Shown here: positions 23,314-33,419 of the stretch, one piece after another
Numbering within the stretch: the first letter of the stretch is position 1
How the letters are laid out: each line of letters begins with the position of its first letter
Source: Dryococelus australis
Lineage: Eukaryota; Arthropoda; Insecta; Phasmatodea; Phasmatidae
Assembly: GCA_029891345.1 (NCBI GenBank)
Contig: CM056995.1
Location: forward strand, 215,144,547 to 215,208,546
Direction of reading: 5' to 3'
DNA length: 64,000 nt
Program-made: the position numbers and the translations under genes
Notes under the pieces: generated by a model
Databases searched by the model: none
Told to the model about the DNA's origin: nothing
What the model saw: only the letters and a program-made list of their open reading frames with translations

Positions 23314-24600
23314 ATGAGATTAAATTGGAACTCGCAACAGACAAGCCGTTACACACACACACGTCCTTATAGAATAAAACCTAGATTCTGTGAGCAAGTC
23401 TTAACTCAATTACAACAGATGCTGGACTCTAAAGTGATCTCTACATTGGATTCCCTCTACACCGTGCCGAGCTTAGTTATTCAAAATGCCAGGGTGGTAT
23501 CTGGTTCCTTACGGACTTCTGGCTACTGAACCAACACCTTAAGAAAGTTTAATATCCAATCCCGCGTACAGGAGATATTATTACCACATTGCAGAATTCT
23601 AAATACATAAGTTCAATCGATATGTTCAGCGGCTTCTACGCCATCCCTGCTCGCAAACAAGATCGCGAAAAGCTCGCCTGTAGCCAGAATGGAGTCGTTT
23701 GTACGAGTACGCCCGTATACCTATGGGGTTGGCAACAAGTCCGAACTATTTCCAAAATTTCGTCCATATTATGCTAGGTGCACTGCGGTGGAATACAGCT
23801 GTTACATTCATAGACAACATTTTCACTATCGGTAACACCTGCAGTGAAGACTTAGTAAACATAAAAAATATAATGGAACAGTTGCGAAAATACAATGTTA
23901 AAATAAACATCAGAAAATGTAATTTCGCTCAGCAGGAAATAAAGATACTCGGACAGTATATTACGCTGACCGGGATTCAAACAGACCCTGAAAAAATTGC
24001 AGCTATCCAACAGATGGAGCAGCCCAAGAACGTTAAGCAATTGCGCACCTTCCTAGGACTTACATCTTATCTACGTAGATATTTCCAGGACTACGCCCAC
24101 CTAGCCGAACCCCTCACAGTTAACTAAAGAGACAGTAAAATCCCAGTCGATACAATGAGAACATAACGGGTTCGACAAATTGAAATCTGCGTTACATAAT
24201 CCACCAGTATTAGCAAAGTTTGACTAAAACCACCGCATGATCCTCGCATGTGACACGTCGCAGAGGGCTATAGGAGCAGTCCTAATGCAGGAGGTAGGTG
24301 GCAGTAAAGAGCATGCTATCATAGCTTTTGCATCTAAGAAACTGTCACTGAACGAAAAATTCTGGTCGGCAATGGAATGTGAGCTATCTGTCATTAAATA
24401 CTTCGTAATATACTTTTAACAGTACTTGTATGGCCAAAAATTCATAATAGAGACAGATCATGCAAATCTTCATTACCTTAAGACAAAGGCCGAGCATAAT
24501 GTTCGAATTCAGAAACTGGCAATAGCACTAGCGGAGTATAAATTTGAAGCACGCATAATAAAGGGCAAACTTAATACACTAGCAGATACCATGAGCAGAG
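23314..24600 (+). pseudogene. gypsy reverse transcriptase and RNase H remnant
   Basis: RT pieces in order: a region with VLTQLQQMLDSKVIS (about 23400), IDMFSGFYAIPARKQDREK (about 23615), YARIPMGLATSPNYFQNF (23705-23760) and the active-site block, here FIDNIFT (about 23812) instead of the usual aspartate pair, so the second Asp is Asn. It continues with NVKQLRTFLGLTSYLRRYF (about 24030-24090). RNase H follows from 24237, with LACDTSQRAIGAVLMQ (first Asp), FWSAMECELSVIKY (Glu), IIETDHANLHYLKT (Asp) and TLADTMSRVP (Asp). Frame changes at 23540, 23690, 24126 and 24417 and the altered active site mean no activity. Confidence 0.88.
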
Positions 24601-24845
24601 TTCCATCTTCAGGAATCGCGGACACAAAATGCATTACAGGCAACAACAACATATACAAGGTAAAACCCACATTTTTGGCATGCAACTCATTTTACATGGC
24701 ATTAGCAGAGTCCTTACTCCAAAACCCGGACAAAGATCAAGAAGTGAAGCATAATATTGCCAAATACATAACGAACAATTGACCAGAAATTAAAACGCAA
24801 GTTAAAAAGGATCTCCACACTACAGGCAAGTTACGCATTGCAAAA

Positions 24846-26130
24846 ATGGTCACAAATGAGGAATACCTTTCATTACAGGCAATTGCTAAAATAATTACCA
24901 CATTATACCAGGTTAACATCGAAATATCTATGCAAGATCACAAAGGAAAAATAAAAACCACCTGCACAGACCCATGTTTGCATTGCCAAATTATAATCAT
25001 ACACAACAATAACACTACATGTTATCACCCAGTCTATATACACGAGCAGGAGTATATAAAGGTCGATAATGACTCCCATTTATTACTTGCACTTCTTATG
25101 CAAACAATAACATCTCCCTTTCTCACCGAATATGCAAATGACCCACACGTAAAACAGTTGAAAATAGCACTCACGAATCCCGACAAAGCAACAGCTAAAT
25201 ACTGTCGCTTAGCCAGGCAATATGCAATCTCAGGAAACGGTGAAATATACATGAAACTATGTACGCCAATGGCCGAAAAGAAGCTCACACTTGTCTCACA
25301 ATACTAAGTCCCAGAGATAATCACCGCCCACCACGACGCCTTATTAGGAGGAGGTAACTTAGGGCAGTTCAAGACCTTAGAGAAAATAAAGAATGCTTAC
25401 TATTGGTACAGTATGAACAAAGATGTCAAGGAATATATCAAAAACTGCCCAGTTTGTCAACGAATAAAGGCCTCTAACCAAAAACTGATTGGCCACATGA
25501 CCCCTATACCACCCCCCCCCCCCTCCTTCTGCATTCATGGGGTAACGATGCTAAAGGACCACTGCAAACATCAGCATCAGGGAATAAATACGTGTTAGTA
25601 ATGACCTAATTCTTTACCAGATTTGCAGCAGCCCGACCAGTGAAAACGATCGAAGCCATCACTTGCGCGAATTTCATTAAAGATGTAATTCTTCAATTTG
25701 ATTGTCCCAAATCAATCCTAACTGATTGAGGCACATCGTTTTGCAACGAAATTATGGCTGAGCTGTTCCGCAAACTACAAATAAAAAACTTCAGATGACA
25801 GCTTATAACCCTGCTTGTAACAGTTTAACAGAACAAGTCAAAATTCTCTCTCAGCATTTGACATCTTGCGCTAGCGAAGATCCTGCACACTAGAACAATT
25901 ACGTCTCGTACATTATTTTCAATTATAACACCATTGTAAACAGAAGTACAAAATTCAGCCCTTTCTTTCTCTTACACGGGGTTGAAGAGGTTCAACCATC
26001 GCATATGGTAAGTCATATTTACTCCCCACGCGCCGATTGGTGCGAACGGTTAAAAAAAACATGGGAGTAAGCCCGAGTGAATATTATTCCTTTGCAGCAA
26101 AGACAAAAGCAGTTGTTAGATTTCAAATAC
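24846..26130 (+). pseudogene. gypsy integrase remnant
   Basis: The HHCC zinc-binding module is visible at 25329-25490 (HHDALLGGGNL, then YIKNCPVCQRIK). A C11 run (25511-25521) lies near the start of the core. Core pieces follow: a FFTRFAAARPVKT block (about 25610-25650), ILTDxGTSF where the residue after D is a stop (about 25720), and a region near 25800-26060 in several frames. The DDE triad cannot be confirmed beyond the second Asp. The 24846-25310 frame upstream is open but not specific. The remnant ends before the 3' LTR. Confidence 0.75.
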
Positions 26131-26330
26131 CGCCCGAATTATGTGAAAATAGGATAGTTCGTATAGATCAAGAATCATGCCCATCAAAAAGCTCTTTCAT
26201 CTAAATATCAGGGACCACATAGAATCCATTATATAATTGGTCCATCCACGATTGCAGTGAAAATACGAAAAAGGGGGCAAACTAAAATAGACACAGTTAG
26301 CACATGTAATATTAAACTCACCAATATCAG

Positions 26331-26538
26331 AAATTAAGATCTTAAGCCTCTGGTACATAATAATGTAATTGTAAAGATGATTGAATATTGTCTTAAACAA
26401 GTCGCATCTTGAGCAGCTAGATTGTAATAGAAGCATACTTGAATAAAGTAGTGTTTTATATAACTGAGTGCCTTACCTCTGACTATTACTATCCCCCTCT
26501 TAAGTGTGTGACCTTTCCCCTCTGGAAAGGCCACAGCA
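26331..26538 (+). repeat. gypsy 3' LTR (partial)
   Basis: Matches 19783-19992 over its whole length with few differences (for example ATCTTAAGCCTCTGG, GATTGAATATTGTCTTAAA, GCATACTTGAATAAAGTAG). The part of the LTR upstream of this block is missing or unrecognisable, which suggests a deletion at the end of the internal region. Confidence 0.85.
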
Positions 26539-27720
26539 ATAGCTACAAGGGATGCCGGCTGTTTTACAGCACACAATAACTGGTGTGCATTTGTAGCTGC
26601 AACTCTGTCAGTCCATGTAGAAATAATTTCAAGCCCCTCGAGAACAGCATCAAAGAGTTGCAGGAAAATTATTATTGCATCATGACATTTGGTCCACTAA
26701 TTGGACAAAATGGCTTCAGACGAGTTGCAGTGGCTGTAGGAACTTTCCTTTCAATTGACTCTTTTAAAACATTGAGTCGCTTAGGATATTTAAAAAAATG
26801 TGCAGATATTGCCCACAATACCCATACAGTTTCGGATTGCTTGAACAGAATAGGCATTTGTTACAGCTAAATTAAGGCTATGTGAGCTACAGTGTAGATA
26901 TACTACGAGGGGATGAACACTGGGGACATGAGCCTGTACTCCATTGAACTAGCGACGCACAGAAGCAGTTGCATCATAGTCTTGTCCTTGGAGGAAAGTT
27001 GCATCCAAACCGATATGTTTTAATGCTTCTAAAATGATATCTGTAAACCTTTGCCACGGACATCGGTGACAGGCACGAATTGGAGGAAATATTCCCTAAT
27101 ATTTTGTGTACTCTCGTCTACGTAATGTACACAGAAGGACAGCTGTTCCATTCCTGAAATATCTGTAATTTTGTCAGCAATAATGGTGAAACACTTAGTA
27201 CTGTTTGCCTTCTTTACCAAATTATTAAAAATTATGTCATTGTAAGCTTCAATTATTTCATTTTTGTATTTGAGAGCTTGTGTACATTGCATTCTGAGAC
27301 GAAGATTTAAATGATATTCTAATTCTTTGTCACAGCTTTTGGCTCTGAATCGAAGAATATTTCTGAAATTCCCATAATTTTCAAGTGGATCTTCATCTAG
27401 ATTAATAGGACCATAATCGCTATGTCCCCTGACACCCATATAGTAACACTCTTTCTATTATGGGAATACGTAATCCTGCTACGATCTTTCTCAATTTGTG
27501 TTCTTAAACCTACATTTACTTGAACATCTACTGGGTCTTGTTTCTTACATGATATATTTTGAAGTAGTCTCGCAGTAAGAAGGCAGTTTTTGTGGTAGCC
27601 TATTCAGTATTTTGGTGTAGGTATGTTAAATTCTTCAATAGCATATTCCCAGTTGTTAAAATTCTTCTTAGCAAGTTTACCCAGTGGTTGATGCCCTCTC
27701 CCACCATGATGAAAACTAAA

Positions 27721-28070
27721 TAAAATGCAAAATTTACAAAAATTTTATGTTTCACTTACCAGATACTGGAAACTTGTATGCAGAATCACGACACCATACT
27801 TCATGTAACAGCTGCACCCTGTTTGCAGCATTCGTCTAATATAAAAAAAGAATGCCTGATCAGCTATATATTCCCAGGCCACATTTATTACTAATTCTCC
27901 CCCTGCATTAAATAAATTAAACGGCAATGGAATTTATCTTTTCTTGAAATAAGTTTTCATCTGTTTAGCCCAAGAATAAACAAGTGCTGCTTAATGGGAA
28001 TCATTTTACATTAAAGGAAAATCATTGTTTTCATTTTCCATTTTCCAACATTTTCCCTCAAATTTAAGAA
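27721..28070. other. no gene recognised
   Basis: AT-rich spacer between the hAT N-terminus and the (TA)n tract; it may include the 5' flank of the hAT element. No terminal repeat found. Confidence 0.4.
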
Positions 28071-28078
28071 AATATATA

Positions 28079-28147
<69 letters not shown>
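28071..28147. repeat. (TA)n microsatellite
   Basis: About 38 TA units with one interruption near 28084. It marks the left side of the Polinton-like coding region. Confidence 0.98.
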
Positions 28148-28148
<1 letters not shown>

Positions 28149-28149
28149 C

Positions 28150-28860
28150 AGACATGCACTAAAAAAGGATGTCGATTCAAAATATAAAACTATTATTTCT
28201 GACAATGCTTTAAAAATAGATGTAGATTCAAAATACAAAACTAATGTTTCTGATTTAAAAAACATATGTAGATTCAAAATACAATACTATTGTTTTTGCT
28301 TTAAGAATTCAACATAGTAAAGTTTTTATTTATACAACAGACTATGTTTCTATTCAAAATCGTAGAACTAATCATATGGCTGATCTTGTAGAACAGATGC
28401 TGTCAGTAAAAGATATTTCGATAAAGAAATAGCTGATAAATTACAAAATTTAAACAAATCAGTTTTGTATTATTGTGATACACTTGTTAACACAAAAGTT
28501 GGGAAAAAAAAAAAAAAAAAAAAAAAAAAAGCAAAGAAGATTCTAATAAGGAATTGGATGTTAAGTTGCAAAATTTAAACTCGCAAGTGAGAACATTTAA
28601 GGAAGAAAAATCTCATATTTTATTTACGTGGAAAGTGCAATAATAATAATAATATTTTTCACATAGACGATGATGTAAATTTCTTTTCTTTTTTGATGGA
28701 TTGTACTGTTTATAAAATAATTACCGGTAATTTAACTGATGATACTCTTACTGTTATTAAGGAAACTACAAAAATAGATTACACTAGCCCTTTTAATGTT
28801 AACATATTTACTATTAAATGGAGAACACTTGGTGTTTGAAGTGCAAGAAAGTCACCAAAA
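28150..28860 (+). pseudogene. unidentified Polinton plus-strand ORF remnant
   Basis: Broken frames with repeated short units, for example DSKYKT appearing twice and a third related unit (28165-28275), then a Lys/Asn/Leu-rich segment reading EIADKLQNLNKSVLYYCDTL (28425-28487), a 27-base A run (28504-28530), and DVKLQNLNSQVRTFKEEK (28558-28611). The spacing of Leu and charged residues suggests a coiled coil. The stretch IFHIDDDVNFFSFLMDCTVY at 28650-28710 is in another frame. I do not recognise the family. Confidence 0.4.
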
Positions 28861-28949
28861 ATAATCATGTAAAAAATTAAAATACAAATATGGGCGATTA
28901 GTTCAATATGCAACTCTAATAAATCAGAATTCTATACATATTTTCTTAA

Positions 28950-29880
28950 TGTAAGAGAAGGTATAATCAATAAAATTAATAAACCTGCACAAAAAAAATT
29001 TCCAAGAAGAAAAGTAATTTTGTATGGAATTGATGATTTATAGAAAATGAACCTTATAGAGATGGATACTGGCAACTTAAAAGGTATATCACATATAAAC
29101 AATGGATACAACTATATTATGACAGCTATCGATGGTTTTTTTTTTTTTTTTTTTTTTTTAATTTCCTATTACAATTAAAGATGAAATTTTTCCAAAAATG
29201 TAGCAAATGCCTTATAATGTTTATTGTTGAAAAGAAAACCACATAATATTTAACACATGATAATGAGTTAGAATTTTATAATAAAATATTTAAAGAACTT
29301 ATGCAAAAATATAACATCAATCATTATTCTACATGTAGTGAACTTAAAGCCAGTTGTGTGGAAAGGTATAATCGTACAATGCAGAACAAAATGTGAAAGA
29401 AATTTGCTGTGAGTGACAGTTACAAATGGGTAAATATATTAGATTATTTAGTGAAAGAATACAATAATACCAAACACACAACCATTGGTATGAAGCCAAT
29501 TGAAGTCAATAAGAAAAAATGAAAAAATTGAAGACAGCAAAATTTTGTGATATGATTACTAAACAGAAATACAAAGTTGGCAATATCGTCCGCGTGAGTA
29601 AGAGTAAATGAATCTTTGAAAAGGGTTATACAGCTAATTGGATAACATAAATATTTACCATTTTTGAGGTTTTAAATAATGATGTGCCAACTTACAAACT
29701 GAAAGATGACAAAGGAGAAGAAATAAAAGGCAGTTTTTATGAATACGAAATTATGAAAACCAACTATCCTGATGAATATTTGGTCGAAAAAGTCTTAAAA
29801 ATAAAAGGTGATAAAATTTATGTAAAATGGTTAGGATTTGATAACTCGCAGAGCTCTTGAATTAATAAAACAGATGTTTT
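28950..29880 (+). pseudogene. Polinton integrase with C-terminal chromodomain
   Basis: Integrase inserts the linear element into host DNA. Visible in order: KFPRRKVILYGIDDL, then a stop, NLIEMDTGN (first catalytic region, about 28995-29065), NNGYNYIMTAIDGF, a T24 run (29136-29159) that breaks the core, then THDNELEFYNKIFKEL (second Asp, about 29260), CVERYNRTMQNKM (Glu, about 29358), and WVNILDYLVKEYNNTKHTT. Further on are KVGNIVRVSKSK and a chromodomain reading YLVEKVLKIKGDKIYVKWLGF (29777-29840). The first Asp position is degraded and there are several stops. This combination is diagnostic of Polinton/Maverick elements rather than gypsy. Confidence 0.88.
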
Positions 29881-30026
29881 GTGAAATTAAATTTTTTTTA
29901 AGGGCGCACCTAGTGGTTACACCCTTCATCTGTATCTAGTATCCATGACTCGTGGACACTTATATCTTTAAATGTTGTTAGATATTTTTCTTTAATATCA
30001 TAAAGAACTGAAGTGTGTTTACATCC

Positions 30027-31154
30027 TTAATTATGCGTAATTGTAATTTTTGTATTATGTTGAGTAACTGGTTTTTTACCGTCTTTCCAATCTAATAATT
30101 CTTTTGTTTCAGTCCAGATTTTTACATTACCTGTGTTGCCTAAATCTAATCTGATTAATAAATCTTTGTGCGATATTTTTGTTTGCAGATTAGATGATAA
30201 TTCATCATTACTTAAAGACATTGGTTCTGGAATAACTGGTTACAAAGAATACATTTCTGCTAGATGATTTTTAGATAAATTATTGGTGTAATCAAAATGT
30301 TTATTTGTGTCTTCAATTACCATTTCTACAATTTCAAGTAAATGAGTGTAATGTTAAACAAATATCTCTTAATTCTTTTTATCGCGAAAATCATCGAATA
30401 ATTCGTGAATTAACTTTTCTGGTTTGTTTAGATCATAAACTTTCTTATGGAAACATACATAAAATTTATCTCGTTCATTATGCAAAGAATTGAAATTTGC
30501 ATTTCTAGTGATTAAATTATTGGTTTTACCAACTTTAAAATTATTAATTTAAGCATATCATTCAGAAGTTGCAATATATAACATAACAATTTTCTGTCTT
30601 CTGTTTAACTTTGTCTATAAAATGTTTATATTCATGTTAAAATGCTTCAGTTTTTATTTTCTACAGCAAGTTGTTAAGATTTATGTTCTATCATTTTTAT
30701 TTGCTGGTATTTTAACTCAATGTTTTTTTTTTTTTTTTGTTATTTATAAGAGCATGTTTACTTATTGAAGGAAGAACTTCTTTAGTAACCCAATTATTTA
30801 ATAATTTAGCTTCTTTCTTTTTAAATGATAATATTAAAGAATAAAGGCCAGATTCGTTGATAAATAAAGAAGATTTTTCATTTCTAACTTATCCTGTCTT
30901 GTAGATGTGTTTTAAAATTTCCAAGCTAGTTTTGTCTTCACTATCTATATTTTTATGGATTGCTTGAACAGAATCTTTATATTCTAAAATTTTGGCAACT
31001 TCTTTGGCTTTAAACCAAGGTTCGTTATTCTTACCTAACACAACAGTTATATTTTTATCATTAAAAGTTACATTATTTAAATCAAAAATGTAGTATTTCC
31101 ATTGTTATCTTCTAGGTTTTAGTTCTCTAATTGTTTGTCTAGCGATTCGGCCAT
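30027..31154 (-). pseudogene. Bro-N family protein with a T5orf172/GIY-YIG-like C-terminus
   Basis: Starts MAESLDKQLEN at 31154. The Bro-N DNA-binding fold is clear: a WFKAKEVAKILEYKDS segment (about 30960-31010) and FINESGLYSLILSFKKKE, LNNWVTKEVLPSI (about 30755-30865). A middle Lys/Gln-rich linker follows. The second domain contains FKVGKTNNLITR (about 30510-30545) and FHKKVYDLNKPEKLIHELF, resembling the region that follows Bro-N or MSV199 in large DNA virus proteins. A last frame, 30221-30027, is open and ends ITITHN. At least four stops or frameshifts are present. Bro-N proteins are found in insect large DNA viruses and some Polinton-like elements; their exact function is unsettled. The second-domain call is less certain than Bro-N. 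Confidence 0.75.
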
Positions 31155-31329
31155 TTTGTAAGAGGAAAAAAATATATTTTTACTATTCTTTTTAATAAGA
31201 AAATGAAATACTACAGAAAAAAAAATAGACCAGATTCATTGATAAATATAGCATTTGGTTTCATGTTTATAAGCGTCCCTATTTTAGGTACAGTTCTAAG
31301 TTCAGTAAATTAATTTTTATAACTCTTGG

Positions 31330-32095
31330 ATTTAAAAAATAGGACTTAATTCCAGACTACCAAACCTTTAGCGCTCTGATTATTAGAGACATAGATGTTT
31401 TTTGTAAGTTTTCCTTAATGCTGTGCCAGGGACCTGTTTATTTTTTGGGTTTACAAGTAAGTTAATACCTTGCCAGTGGCCCAATTTTCCTGGCCTTTTT
31501 AGCACCTACAAAACTCCAATAGGAGAACTTCACCAACGGCCAGCCATATTTTTTTCAGTGATGAAGTGGGGAAGTTTTTTATATTATTTTTAATTTCTAG
31601 TACTCTCACATATGATGTGGTGCCTTACACCATATGGGGAATACACCATTGATATGCATCAATACTCATATATAGAATATATGGGCAAGAACAAGGTTTT
31701 TTGGATCAAATTTTGAATGATTAGGTGATAATCTAATAGTGCAAATATGGGTGCCTCATATTCACATTATTAAATTTTCTGCTCAGACCAAGGATCAAAC
31801 CTACGATCTTCGGACTTTAAATCAAACCCCTTGCCGCTGAGCCACTGTGACAAGACGAGCAAGGCAATTATTAAAGTCTTTATGCGGTGAGATGCAGTGA
31901 GTTGGAAGCCTGTTATCAAGAGCTGCACCACCAACTGTTCACTATGCCACAGCTAGCTAACAGCACTGTCACAGTAAAGCTCCTTCTGGTTGTGGTGAGA
32001 GCTTGTGGAAGCTCTGTCGAAGAAAACTGGTGATGTATGAAAATGAGATGTCTAGATGTAAGTTAAAAACTGTTGGATCTGATTTCTGTAATTAC
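31330..32095 (-). mobile_element. SINE-containing insertion within the Polinton
   Basis: On the minus strand 31858-31780 is a convincing tRNA-like head: an A box in GTGGCTCAGCGGCAAGG, an anticodon-arm-like segment, and a B box in GGTTTGATCC (31788-31797). The body continues to at least 31600 and perhaps to 31330. The segment from 31860 to about 32095 is more GC-rich than the Polinton and contains no Polinton frame, so it may be part of the same or another insertion between the Bro-N gene and the ATPase. Target duplications were not found, so the limits are approximate. Confidence 0.6.
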
Positions 32096-32099
32096 CACT

Positions 32100-32700
32100 G
32101 TTCATTTTTCTTCTCAAATCTATTCTGATGAACCCATAGTCTCCATCCCAACATTTTGCACAGATATCTTCTTAATTCTTCATAAGACATACCACCACCA
32201 ACAAAATCATTATAAATATGTCTCATGTTTGTGTCATCTTATCTAAATATACATATAAAGTTCGTATTGTCTCTCACAAGTTTGGACACTTTGGAATATG
32301 TTTGTGCAAGATAAAATACATCTGTATTCTTGTGTCTCTCCCTAGTAAAGCACTCATGGATTATATTTTGATTATCTAAAATAATATCATAAAATATGAC
32401 TAAGGAATTATTTTCACAGTGAATTATGGAGATCATCTCACAATTGTTATTTAAAAAGTATGTCATTTTTTTAATTGAACCTGTTGTATATGACATCAAA
32501 GTCATTTTATAACTAAATATATTTTGGTTGATTGTAACTTTTTGAATAAACATACAATTTTTTAACATTTATCCATCCTGACATATAAATAAAATTAATC
32601 ATCAGGTTGGTTTTCCCAAATTTTCTGGGGCGAACAATTAAGCCTCTTATGTTATTAGGCAATAATTCACCATTCTTTTTTTTTTAGAATTTTCTTCAGA
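32100..32700 (-). pseudogene. Polinton packaging ATPase (FtsK/HerA type)
   Basis: In virus-like elements this ATPase pumps the genome into the capsid. The Walker A region is at about 32610-32660 on the minus strand (NIRGLIVRPRKFGKTNLM, with GKT kept but the preceding glycine context altered). It is followed by KKLYVYSKSYNQPKY. In the open frame 32568-32239 there is a Walker B-type block, SLVIFYDIILDNQN, where the usual DD is YD, then CFTRERHKNTDVFYLAQTYSKV and VRDNTNFICIF. The C-terminus reads IYNDFVGGGMSYEEFRRYLC (32225-32160) and ends near 32100. The frame is interrupted once near 32520-32570. Confidence 0.8.
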
Positions 32701-32759
32701 AATTAAAACACAGACACCCCAAGTATTTTAAGTTAAGAAAAAACAGTTCTATACTAAAG

Positions 32760-33375
32760 AAGAAACTTCACTATGGCATATTTCATTAAGATAAATCGAT
32801 TGCATTAGTTAGTTTTCATGCGAAATTTTTAACACCATATATAGACAATAATACTATAACAACTATAGAGGTCAATACCATGTTGGATCTTTAAAAGTAG
32901 CTATAAATTCAATCGAGCCATTTTCAGTAAATAATATTGAATTGACAGCAGACAATGTGAAAAACAGAATATTGATTATATTAAAGTTTGATATTAAATT
33001 TGACGATCGACTCTCTGATATTCTTGGTTTTGAGAGAAATATGACTACTGAAAAAGACAAGATTGTCGTATGTACTAATTTACCTAATTTTAATTCACTT
33101 AAATCAATAAATGTTCATTGTAATTTGGCATATGGAATGTTCATAAAGTATAACGAATCTAATAATTTAGAAACATATAATTTATAGTTTTTCACCAAAA
33201 GCTATGTTTAGCTATAGAGATTATATTATATATGAGCCCACATACCCAATTTTTATAGACTCAATAATGAACAGTTTTAATACATTGTTCTAGAAACTAG
33301 GAATTAAAATGTTAAACTGATTTATTTTGATGGTGCTGATATTGACATTGTTTTAGAGATTAAAGATGTATAATA
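32760..33375 (+). pseudogene. probable Polinton minor capsid (penton-like) protein
   Basis: Plus-strand frame between the ATPase and polymerase, both of which are on the other strand. The open part (32942-33187) contains LTADNVKNRILIILKF, SDILGFERNM and INVHCNLAYGMFIKYNES. In shifted frames it continues with YRDYIIYEPTYPIFIDS and ends with a beta-rich segment (LIYFDGADIDIVLEIK) near 33370. The pattern of an LGF motif, a VxCNxA-type strand and a C-terminal beta segment, plus its place in the cluster, suggest the jelly-roll minor capsid/penton protein of Polintons. This is an inference from remembered family style, not a firm match. Confidence 0.45.
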
Positions 33376-33419
33376 TATTATATAAAAATTAATCAAAAAT
33401 AATTAAAATTTGGTACCCA

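Larger units (their letters stand above)
19529..26538 (+). mobile_element. Ty3/gypsy LTR retrotransposon, decayed
   Basis: A plus-strand element with gag, protease, RT, RNase H and integrase remnants in gypsy order. Its last 210 LTR bases (19783-19992) match 26331-26538 closely, identifying the two LTR ends, both finishing CACAGCA. The 3' LTR lacks the 5' part seen upstream, or the 5' LTR start is misjudged. A primer-binding-like TGGTGGCGGCGCC sits just after the 5' LTR, and a purine tract (GAAAAAGGGGG, about 26267) lies upstream of the 3' LTR. No target duplication was found. It interrupts the minus-strand hAT transposase. Confidence 0.88.
18725..27720 (-). pseudogene. hAT transposase (ZMYM1/DUF4371 type), split by two insertions
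   Basis: Minus-strand transposase in pieces. The N-terminal part (27720 to about 26545) reads KKNFNNWEYAIEEFN, GVRGHSDYGPINLDED, NYGNFRNILRFRAKS, then TIIADKITDISGMEQLSFCV, the conserved DE-T-DISG-EQLS block at about 27140-27190. A decayed segment follows down to 26545. The gypsy element (19529-26538) intervenes. The next piece (19508 to 19382) reads AISELQLWYRFLAS; then comes a 443-base MITE; then the C-terminal dimerisation region (18934 to 18725) reads ASLPVTTDTNE, FSRLKRLKSYLRNSM and ESRLNGLALLNIHFD. Roughly 250 residues usually found between the first two parts are missing. It is a dead copy related to genes often annotated zinc finger MYM-type 1-like. Confidence 0.85.

Noticed and set aside
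19509..26538. Search for a target duplication around gypsy-1
   Set aside because: No short repeat matched at either candidate left border (19509 or 19529) and the right border, so none is claimed.
28074..28147. Tyr/Ile repeat in an open frame
   Set aside because: Translation of the (TA)n microsatellite.
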